A stretch of 10,344 nt of DNA from an uncultured Oscillospiraceae bacterium (GTDB taxonomy: Bacteria; Bacillota; Clostridia; Oscillospirales; Acutalibacteraceae): assembly GCA_902478455.1 (NCBI GenBank), contig CABSLJ010000079.1, positions 1-10,344 of the forward strand. Reading direction: 5' to 3'. Positions 4,977 to 10,344 of this stretch are shown here, piece after piece (the stretch's first letter is position 1; each line of letters starts with the position of its first letter). Under the pieces are notes generated by a model that worked only from the letters and a program-made list of their open reading frames with translations, did not search any database and was not told where the DNA came from. The position numbers and the translations under genes are program-made.

Positions 4977-5397
4977 GGCTTGTGTGTTGTGGAGGGGTAG
5001 TGAGAAGGAAAAGTTCTCTCCCGTTTCCGCATTCTGCCGGGAGACGGGAAAGCTCTTTGACAACCGAATAGCACAGCACACCCGTTACTTCCCCTCTGCC
5101 GCCGGCAAAACCGGCAAGCCACATGAGAGATGCAGACGCAGCGGCGCACCCGCAGCGACGGCGATGACAGGCAGAGGCATTAAAGGTACTTGCGTCCAGT
5201 CCTAAAGCCGAGCGTGATATGGCCGGCAGAGCCAAAAGCCGTCGCAGCAAAGGAGGGCGCCCCGCAGCGATCCTGGGGGTGGTGAGATTCCAATGAGGTC
5301 AAATGCATGACCGGCGAGTGTGTTCCCGTATATCCGAGGGACGGCGTGGTTCAAATATCGGATAGACACGCAAAACGATTGATACAAAACAACACGG
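4977..5397 (+). other. Structured non-coding stretch before mazF
   Basis: About 420 bases with no sound reading frame but dense pairing. Seen: 4992-5001 with 5087-5096 (GAGGGGTAGT/ACTTCCCCTC, one mismatch, extendable); 4982-4991 with 5072-5081 (GTGTGTTGTG/CACAGCACAC, one wobble), which crosses the first and so is either a pseudoknot or an alternative; TCTCCCG/CGGGAGA (5016-5022/5038-5044); GCCGG/CCGGC (5101-5105/5111-5115); GCGACGGC/GCCGTCGC (5155-5162/5238-5245); a hairpin at 5176-5209; GGTCA/TGACC (5297-5301/5308-5312); and TATCCGA/TCGGATA (5331-5337/5358-5364). It ends in a strong terminator. It may be a single structured RNA or decayed coding sequence carrying hairpins. No promoter stands out. 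Confidence 0.5.
5123..5296 (+). pseudogene. Possible broken small ORF inside the non-coding stretch
   Basis: From ATG 5123 the frame reads 14 codons to an in-frame TGA (5165-5167), then 42 more sense codons (EALKVLASSPKAERDMAGRA, then a Lys/Arg-rich part and GGRPAAILGVVRFQ) to TGA 5294-5296. The second part has protein-like composition, but there is no convincing ribosome site. Either a short gene with a nonsense mutation, or chance coding in a structured RNA; I favour the latter slightly. Confidence 0.25.
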
Positions 5398-5434
5398 CGG
5401 CCGTCTGCCCAAAATACGACAGGCGGCCGTTTTT
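5398..5434 (+). terminator. Terminator immediately upstream of mazF
   Basis: CGGCCGTCTG (5398-5407) pairs with CAGGCGGCCG (5420-5429), 10 bp with one wobble and a 12-base loop, followed by TTTTT (5430-5434). The mazF start codon is only 23 bases beyond, so transcription reaching mazF from upstream must read through it. Confidence 0.87.
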
Positions 5435-5457
5435 ACTTAATATACGGAGGAACACAG

Positions 5458-5817
5458 ATGAAACAGGTAAAACGCGGCGAGATATATTACGCCGATCTAT
5501 CGCCTGTTGTCGGCAGCGAACAGGGCGGCGTCCGTCCCGTCCTTGTGCTGCAAAACGACAAAGGCAATTGTTACAGCCCTACCACCATCGTGGCGGCAGT
5601 TACAAGCAAGACAGAAAAAACACAGTTTCCCACTCATGTTAAGATCAGCGCGGACGGCCTGAAAGTGCCGTCCATCGTCCTGCTGGAACAGCTTCGGACA
5701 ATCGATAAAGCAAGGCTTGGCGATTATGCCGGCAGGCTGAATAAGGATACAATGGGAAAAGTGGATCACGCTCTCATCACCAGCCTCGGCGTCAAATGCA
5801 TGGAGGCGCTGTTATGA
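5458..5817 (+). CDS. mazF: MazF/PemK family mRNA-cleaving toxin (NdoA-like)
   Basis: A 119-residue endoribonuclease toxin of the MazF/PemK/CcdB fold that cleaves mRNA at short sequence-specific sites and halts translation. Seen: N-terminal VKRGEIYYADLSPVVGSEQG, then GVRPVLVLQND, then TTIVAAVTSK and LLEQLRTIDK. This is very close to Bacillus NdoA as I recall it. Catalytic residues equivalent to NdoA R25 and T48 are present as R26 and T49, so it should be active. The start is ATG 5458 with GGAGG at 5446-5450. The usual ribbon-helix-helix antitoxin gene is missing upstream; there is only structured non-coding DNA and a terminator. A 55-residue SHOCT-like gene overlaps its end. The antitoxin may be encoded elsewhere in the element, may be the small downstream protein, or may be RNA. 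Confidence 0.93.
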   Translation: MKQVKRGEIYYADLSPVVGSEQGGVRPVLVLQNDKGNCYSPTTIVAAVTSKTEKTQFPTHVKISADGLKVPSIVLLEQLRTIDKARLGDYAGRLNKDTMGKVDHALITSLGVKCMEALL

Positions 5818-5981
5818 TGAAAAATCTATCAGGCAAAGACTGCGCCTCACTTGCCTACGGGCTGAATATGCTCCGCCTTCTGCTGTCGATGAAGCTGATT
5901 ACCAAAGAAGAATACAACAATATCGCACAGCTGCAGGCGGAACATTACGATCCGCAAAAAAAGTTATGTCTTTTTCTTTAA
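5814..5981 (+). CDS. Small SHOCT-like domain protein
   Basis: A 55-residue protein overlapping the mazF stop by 4 bases (ATGA), with GGAGG at 5802-5806, 7 bases before ATG 5814. A second ATG at 5817 is possible. Residues 17-45 (LNMLRLLLSMKLITKEEYNN) match the pattern of SHOCT-type short C-terminal domains: a leucine-rich helix, then hydrophobic-Ile/Leu-Thr-Lys-Glu-Glu-Tyr and a second helix. The SHOCT family has no firm function and often acts as an oligomerisation or tethering module. Tight coupling to the toxin gene suggests co-regulation; an antitoxin or chaperone role is a guess. Small genes of this type also occur just before recombinase clusters in clostridial elements. Confidence 0.72.
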   Translation: MMKNLSGKDCASLAYGLNMLRLLLSMKLITKEEYNNIAQLQAEHYDPQKKLCLFL

Positions 5982-6060
5982 TTCTCGCCATTCTCGCTGG
6001 ATGTATGCGAACTCATGTGGTATCCTTCGTGTTGCCGCAGAGGAAGCGGTAATATGAAAA

Positions 6061-6073
6061 GCGGATAATCCGC
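6061..6073 (+). repeat. Small inverted repeat abutting the recombinase ribosome site
   Basis: GCGGA-TAA-TCCGC forms a 5-bp hairpin that ends just before the AGAAAGGAG Shine-Dalgarno (6074-6082) of the first recombinase. It does not cover the site. The rest of the 107-base gap 5982-6088 shows no clear promoter or terminator. Confidence 0.4.
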
Positions 6074-6088
6074 AGAAAGGAGAACAGC

Positions 6089-7639
6089 ATGGGAAAAACC
6101 ATTACCGAGCTGACAGCCGAAAAACAGGAACAGCGCATCCTGCGGCTGGCGCCCTACACACGGGTATCCAGCAATTCCGAAGATCAGCTCCACTCTTTCG
6201 CAGCGCAGGTCAAACATTATACGGAATATGCTGCACAGCATCCCGAATACGAGCTGGTGGACATCTATGCCGATGAAGGCGTCACCGGAACACGCATGGA
6301 CAAGCGGGATGATTTCAACCGCCTGATTCGGGACTGTAAAAAAGGAAAGATCGACCGCATCATTACAAAAAGCGTTTCCCGATTCGCCCGAAACACCGTC
6401 GAGTTTTTAGCGGCAACAAGAGCATTAAAGGAAATGGGCGTCAGCATCTATTTTGAAGAACAAGGCATCGACACGGAAACGGTTGACCTCGAACTGATGA
6501 TGACATTCCCCGGCATCGCCGCACAGCGGGAATCGGAAACCATATCCGAGAATATGCGGTGGAGCTACCAAAAGAGAATGGAATCCGGCGATTTCAACTG
6601 CTGCCGAGCCGCCTATGGGTATGATCTCATAGACGGCGAGCTTCAAATCAATGAAGCGGAGGCAAAGGTTGTGCGCCGGATTTTTCATCTCTATCTGCAG
6701 GGCTGCGGCAAGCAGGCCATTGCCAATCAGCTCAACGCAGAGGGTGTACCCAAACGGTACGGTCAGAAAACATGGCACCTTTTCACCATCGACTATATCC
6801 TCAACAATGAGAGGTATATGGGCGACTGCCTGCTCCAAAAGAGTTACACCACCGAAAGCCTGCCCTTTACCAAAAAGAGAAACCGAGGCGAAAAGGCACA
6901 GTATTATGTGGAAAACAGCAATCCTGCCATCGTCAGCAGAGAAACCTATGAGGCGGCGCAGAAACTGCAGAAAAGCAAAGCGAAAAGCAAGCATACCCCG
7001 AAAAACCGTTACCCATTCAGCGGTATGCTGAAATGCCCGGTCTGCGGACACAATTACCGCAGGCAGGTCGTAAACGGCACAGCCTACTGGCTCTGCTCAT
7101 ACAAAGCGGCAGGCAGAACAGAGTGCGCTGGTGACAGAGTCCGGGAGGATGCCGTGATGTCCGCGTTCATACGGATGAGCGATAAACTCGCGCAAAACCG
7201 AGAAGAACTGCTGGGCGATTTAATCAGGCAGCTTGAAAAGCTGCAGAGCCGCACCAGTACAAGCGGCGAGCAGGTGTATCAGCTCAATCGCCAAATCGCT
7301 GATGTCAATGCGCAGAGCCTTGTGGTTGCCCAGCTTTACAAAAACGGTGTTCTCAATCATGCCGAGTATGCCTCCAGATCGGTTGAGCTTGACCGGAAGG
7401 TCAGCGAACTCCGGTCGGAGCGCCGCCGCATCTTAACCGAGGATGAAGATAACGAAATCATTGAATCTCTGAAAGCGTTAAACCAAACCATTGCCGAATA
7501 TATTCCAACGGACGATTTTGATACGGAATTGTTCGGGCAAATCGTGGAGAGTATTACCGTTATCAGCCGAAACACGCTGCGCTTCTGCCTTGCCGGAGGA
7601 CTGACGCTCACAGAGAAATTCGAGGAAAGGAGCGCATGA
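6089..7639 (+). CDS. Large serine recombinase 1 (complete)
   Basis: A 516-residue site-specific DNA recombinase that cuts both att sites through a serine nucleophile to integrate or excise the element. Seen: the N-terminal resolvase domain (about 17-155) with YTRVSSNS (catalytic S27), YADEGVTGTRMDKRDDFNRL and the active-site segment SRFARN (97-102); the DNA-binding Recombinase domain (about 170-290) including AYGYDL and YYVENSNPAIVSRETYEAA; a zinc ribbon with C316/C319 (CPVC) and C336/C346; and a coiled coil (about 370-450). Length and order match the family. ATG 6089 has AAAGGAG (6076-6082) 6 bases upstream. The stop is one base before the next recombinase gene, forming an operon. The serine-serine stretch around S27 is slightly unusual, but the nucleophile position is intact. 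Confidence 0.95.
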   Translation: MGKTITELTAEKQEQRILRLAPYTRVSSNSEDQLHSFAAQVKHYTEYAAQHPEYELVDIYADEGVTGTRMDKRDDFNRLIRDCKKGKIDRIITKSVSRFARNTVEFLAATRALKEMGVSIYFEEQGIDTETVDLELMMTFPGIAAQRESETISENMRWSYQKRMESGDFNCCRAAYGYDLIDGELQINEAEAKVVRRIFHLYLQGCGKQAIANQLNAEGVPKRYGQKTWHLFTIDYILNNERYMGDCLLQKSYTTESLPFTKKRNRGEKAQYYVENSNPAIVSRETYEAAQKLQKSKAKSKHTPKNRYPFSGMLKCPVCGHNYRRQVVNGTAYWLCSYKAAGRTECAGDRVREDAVMSAFIRMSDKLAQNREELLGDLIRQLEKLQSRTSTSGEQVYQLNRQIADVNAQSLVVAQLYKNGVLNHAEYASRSVELDRKVSELRSERRRILTEDEDNEIIESLKALNQTIAEYIPTDDFDTELFGQIVESITVISRNTLRFCLAGGLTLTEKFEERSA

Positions 7640-7640
7640 T

Positions 7641-8636
7641 ATGAAAATGCGAAACATCCCTTTCGGCTACAGGATGGAGAACGGAAAAATCATCTTCCAC
7701 CCTACCGAAAGCCAAGCAGTCAAGGATATATTTTCAGACTACCTGGGCGGGCAATCCCTGCTGAAGATTGCACAAAGTCTCAATGAAAGGCAAGTGGAAT
7801 ATCTGCCCGGAACGACAGGCTGGAACAAAGCCCGTCTGAAACGCATCATTGAGGATAAACGCTACATCGGCGGCGATGGCTATCCACCCATCATAGAACA
7901 AAGGATATATGACAAGGCACAAGCGGTCAGAGACTCCCGAAACACGCAGAAAGCCCTCGACCGCACAGCAGATATTTTCAGGCTGCAACTTTCGGTTCTC
8001 TGTGAGAAATGCGGAGAACCGATGCAGCGCAGGCATGACAGCCGCACCACTTACCAAGAAAAGTGGGTATGCAAAAGCTGCGATGAAGTTATCAAAATCT
8101 CAGACGATGCGTTTCTCTCGGCAATCACCGAATGCATCAACTATCTCATTGCTAAACCAAACATTCTGCAAGGTGATCCAACACCGACTGAGCCGCCCGT
8201 AGAAGTCATCCGATTAAAGAATGAAATCGGTCGGATGCTTGACAGTCCTGCAATCGAGAAAGAGCCGCTGAAAAACAGAATATTTGAATACGCTTCGCTG
8301 GTGTATGAAACTTTAGATACCACCCAGTGTATCACAGAGATGATAAGAGCGACCTTGCAAAGAACAGGACCGATCTCCTGCCATAACGGAGAGCTGACGG
8401 CGAAAATAGCCGCTGCTATCATACTCCATGCGGACAAAACAGTCAGCCTTACCCTCAAAAACGGTCAGCAGATCAGAAAGGAGAAAAACGATGCAACAGA
8501 CAGCACCCATATTGCAAAAGAGAGTACGCACCATTGCTCCGACTATACAGCCGGTGAATGCGCACAGCACGCAAAGTATTACCAAGCGGGTAGCCGCTTA
8601 CTGCCGGGTATCCACCAAGCAGGACGAACAGCTTAA
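7641..8636 (+). CDS. Recombinase-domain protein lacking the serine catalytic domain
   Basis: A 331-residue paralogue of the neighbouring large serine recombinases. It starts directly at the Recombinase DNA-binding domain (NIPFGYRMENGKIIFHPTES, about 5-100), followed by a zinc ribbon CEKC/CKSC (C121, C124, C144, C147) and a helical C-terminus. The whole N-terminal resolvase domain with its serine is absent, so it cannot cut DNA itself. It has its own AAAGGAG (7626-7632) and a clean ATG 8 bases later, and no catalytic-domain remnant lies upstream, so it is a designed gene and not a fresh deletion. The last ~48 codons (8491-8636) overlap the next gene in another frame and are of low complexity (His/Thr/Ala-rich). 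I infer an accessory DNA-binding or directionality subunit working with one or both complete recombinases. Confidence 0.87.
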   Translation: MKMRNIPFGYRMENGKIIFHPTESQAVKDIFSDYLGGQSLLKIAQSLNERQVEYLPGTTGWNKARLKRIIEDKRYIGGDGYPPIIEQRIYDKAQAVRDSRNTQKALDRTADIFRLQLSVLCEKCGEPMQRRHDSRTTYQEKWVCKSCDEVIKISDDAFLSAITECINYLIAKPNILQGDPTPTEPPVEVIRLKNEIGRMLDSPAIEKEPLKNRIFEYASLVYETLDTTQCITEMIRATLQRTGPISCHNGELTAKIAAAIILHADKTVSLTLKNGQQIRKEKNDATDSTHIAKESTHHCSDYTAGECAQHAKYYQAGSRLLPGIHQAGRTA

Positions 8637-10134
8637 CAGCTATGAGAATCAGGTGAATCATTACACCGAACGGATTCACAGAGAACCCGGCTGGAAGCTG
8701 GTAGGCATTTACGCCGACAAGGGCATTACCGGCACCAGTATGAAAAAGCGGGATGAGTTCAATAAGCTGATCCGCCAATGCAAGCGAGGCCGGGTAGATA
8801 TGATTATCGTCAAATCCATCAGCCGGTTTGCACGAAACACCCTCGACTGCATCAGGATCACCCGAATGCTGCGGGAGATCAAGGTAGATGTGTATTTTGA
8901 AGAACAGAACCTGCACAGCATTGATCCTGCCTCAGAGTTTTACATCTCCATCTACGGCTCTATCGCGCAGAGCGAATCGGAAAACATCAGCCACAATGTG
9001 GCATGGGGCAAGGCGCAAAGCGCAAAGGAAGGCAATGTGTCCTTCGCTTATAAATCCTTCCTCGGATACCGTCAGGGTGCAGACGGTAAACCGGAAATTG
9101 ATCCCGCACAGGCGATAACGGTACGGCGAATCTATACGGAATTTCTCTCCGGCAACAGCCTGCAACAGATTGCCGATGGACTGACTGCAGACAGTATTCC
9201 CACGCCGATGGGAAAGGCCGTATGGCAGCCCGGAGTGATACAGTCTATCCTCTCCAATGTAAAATACAAGGGTGACGCTCTGCTGGGCAAAACCTATGTC
9301 GAGGACTGTATCAGCAAAAAGGTGCGTATCAACGGCGGCGAGCGCCCGCAGTATTATGTAGAGAACAATCATCCGGCAATCATCGATGCCGACACCTTCG
9401 CACAAGTACAGGAGGAACTGGCAAGGCGAGCCTCGAAACGCAAGGTCAAGCAGATCGGCACGACAACCGAGCAAGGCAAATACTGCGGAAAGTACGCGCT
9501 CACCGAACTGCTTGTCTGCGGAGAATGCGGAACGCCCTACCGCCGGTGCACTTGGACGGCAGGCGGTCAAAAGAGAATTGTATGGCGCTGTATCAACCGC
9601 CTTGACTACGGCAAAAAATACTGTCACCACTCACCGACTATGGAAGAAGCGCCCTTGCAGGAGGCCATTATGAATGCGATACTGAAAACGGCGAAAAGCA
9701 ATCCCGACATTCTGCAAACGCTGAAAATGCATATCCAAATGGGGCTTGGCGCTGAAACGGGTGAGGACGAAAGCATTGATATCCAAATCCGCATCGCACA
9801 AATCGATAAGGAATTTGGTGGCATTCTAAACACCGTAACTGCCGAAAATCCCGAAAGCCTGCTTACTGATCCCCGCGTTAAAACTCTGATGACGGAAAAG
9901 AGAACGCTTGAAAACAAGCTGGCGGAATACATGGCTGCCGAACAGCATCGCAAAAACACCAAGTCGCGGTTGGATCAGATTTTTAGCATCCTCGACAGTA
10001 TGAAGAACCACCCGATGACCTTTGACAACGAGATTATCCGAAAAATCCTGCAATGCGTGATCGTAGAGTCAAAGGATAAAATCAAGGTGGTTTTCATCGG
10101 CGGGCTCGAAGTGGAGGAGGAGGTGGAGCAGTGA
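8491..10134 (+). CDS. Large serine recombinase 2 (complete)
   Basis: A 547-residue recombinase paralogous to the first of the cluster (shared GxTGTxMxKRDxFNxLIRxC and SRFARNT). Seen: the resolvase domain with VAAYCRVSTKQDEQLNSY (catalytic S41), SRFARN (111-116) and GSIAQSESENIS; the Recombinase domain (about 180-310) including LGYRQGADG and PQYYVENNHPAIIDADTF; a zinc ribbon with C343/C346 (CGEC), C367 and C378; and a C-terminal coiled coil (about 430-500). The ~30-residue Gln/Thr-rich leader before the catalytic domain is longer than in recombinase 1. I chose ATG 8491 because AGAAAGGAG (8475-8483) lies 7 bases before it; an upstream in-frame ATG (8428) has no such site. The first 146 bases overlap the preceding gene in another frame. 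The stop overlaps a small downstream ORF (TGATG). Confidence 0.95.
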   Translation: MQQTAPILQKRVRTIAPTIQPVNAHSTQSITKRVAAYCRVSTKQDEQLNSYENQVNHYTERIHREPGWKLVGIYADKGITGTSMKKRDEFNKLIRQCKRGRVDMIIVKSISRFARNTLDCIRITRMLREIKVDVYFEEQNLHSIDPASEFYISIYGSIAQSESENISHNVAWGKAQSAKEGNVSFAYKSFLGYRQGADGKPEIDPAQAITVRRIYTEFLSGNSLQQIADGLTADSIPTPMGKAVWQPGVIQSILSNVKYKGDALLGKTYVEDCISKKVRINGGERPQYYVENNHPAIIDADTFAQVQEELARRASKRKVKQIGTTTEQGKYCGKYALTELLVCGECGTPYRRCTWTAGGQKRIVWRCINRLDYGKKYCHHSPTMEEAPLQEAIMNAILKTAKSNPDILQTLKMHIQMGLGAETGEDESIDIQIRIAQIDKEFGGILNTVTAENPESLLTDPRVKTLMTEKRTLENKLAEYMAAEQHRKNTKSRLDQIFSILDSMKNHPMTFDNEIIRKILQCVIVESKDKIKVVFIGGLEVEEEVEQ

Positions 10135-10277
10135 TGTCAATCAAGATAAAAACGATTTCGACGGTTCAACTCCCACCGCCGAAATGCCGAAAAAATCTTT
10201 TTCATGTGGTGCTCACAGCGCGGCTTAGCCGCATATGTGAAAGCCGCAAGGGTGATCCTTGCGGCTTTTTCTTTTAA
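10134..10277 (+). CDS. Possible 47-residue ORF coupled to recombinase 2
   Basis: ATG 10134 overlaps the recombinase stop (TGATG), and GGAGG-rich sequence lies just upstream. The frame gives a basic 47-residue peptide (begins MSIKIKTISTVQLPPPK) with no domain I know. Its last codons are made by the terminator hairpin (ending CGFFF), which argues against a real protein. The region also holds an imperfect hairpin at 10155-10185 (one mismatch) and GCGGC-TTA-GCCGC (10220-10232). It may be an untranslated end of the element containing its attachment site. Confidence 0.25.
   Translation: MSIKIKTISTVQLPPPKCRKNLFHVVLTARLSRICESRKGDPCGFFF
10240..10275 (+). terminator. Rho-independent terminator after the recombinase operon
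   Basis: A perfect 12-bp stem AAAGCCGCAAGG (10240-10251) / CCTTGCGGCTTT (10257-10268), a 5-base loop GTGAT, and a T-rich tail (10266-10275). It closes the recombinase operon and isolates the gene starting at 10291. Confidence 0.93.
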
Positions 10278-10290
10278 GGAGGGTCTCCAT

Positions 10291-10344
10291 ATGTCATCCG
10301 GAAAACCAATGATACGACAACCGGCTTGGCTCTCTCTGGTTCCA
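10291..10344 (+). CDS. Start of an unidentified gene (cut by the window edge)
   Basis: A strong AAGGAGGG (10276-10283) lies 7 bases before ATG 10291, and the frame stays open to the window end. Only 18 residues are visible (MSSGKPMIRQPAWLSLVP). The short polar start followed by PAWLSLVP would fit the N-terminus of a membrane transporter such as an NhaC-type antiporter, but that is a guess. It lies beyond the terminator, so it is probably the first gene outside the recombinase operon. Confidence 0.6.
   Translation, partial: MSSGKPMIRQPAWLSLVP

Noticed and set aside
4317..5250. Two - strand frames (254 and 151 codons) opposite the sigma-like gene and the non-coding stretch
   Set aside because: No domain, Cys/Arg-rich low-quality translation and no ribosome sites; they overlap the clear + strand HTH gene.
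4977..5397. Type III antitoxin tandem repeats or a CRISPR array
   Set aside because: I looked for repeated units of 20-40 bases and found only scattered GCAGCG-like words. There is no regular repeat-spacer pattern, so neither is claimed.

Overview
The window looks like a moderately GC-rich member of the Firmicutes, most likely class Clostridia (Ruminococcaceae/Oscillospiraceae-like). The reasons are the strong AAAGGAG-type ribosome binding sites, the NdoA-like MazF, the ImmA/IrrE and sigma-like accessory genes, and a cluster of large serine recombinases typical of clostridial mobile elements. This assignment is inferred from gene style only; there is no 16S sequence or taxonomic marker in the window.

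Bases 1-2015 look like ordinary chromosome. They hold a small hot-dog thioesterase of the FlK type (+), a HAD phosphatase (+), a long bidirectional terminator, and a convergent second HAD phosphatase of the phosphoglycolate phosphatase type (-) with a near-consensus promoter (TTGACG-17-TATAAT). Bases 2016-2795 are a tRNA-Ser locus. A TTGACA-17-TACAAT promoter precedes a decayed tRNA-Ser copy and then an intact tRNA-Ser(CGA) with encoded CCA and two terminators. Four collinear blocks shared by both copies show that this was a segmental duplication. Just downstream lies the C-terminal third of a tyrosine integrase pointing back at the tRNA, the scar of an earlier integration.

Near 3094 the sequence switches to a second accessory module, nearly all on the + strand. 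It begins with the 3' remnant of an unidentified gene and continues with an ImmA/IrrE metallopeptidase, an overlapping Com-like zinc-ribbon protein, a highly structured leader RNA, a sigma-70 region-4-like HTH protein, about 480 bases of structured non-coding DNA ending in a strong terminator, an orphan MazF-type toxin, and a 55-residue SHOCT-like protein. Three recombinase genes follow in a tight operon: a complete large serine recombinase, a paralogue lacking the catalytic domain, and another complete large serine recombinase that overlaps the second by 146 bases. A terminator at 10240-10275 closes the module and a new gene starts at 10291.

The recombinases are presumably the integration and excision machinery of an ICE-like element. 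ImmA, the zinc ribbon and the sigma-like protein would be its regulatory genes, and MazF would act in maintenance. The most interesting parts are RNA-level. The leader of the sigma-like gene can form mutually exclusive terminator and alternative stems plus a hairpin that covers its ribosome binding site. The MazF gene lacks a protein antitoxin upstream and instead follows a terminated, structured, non-coding stretch.
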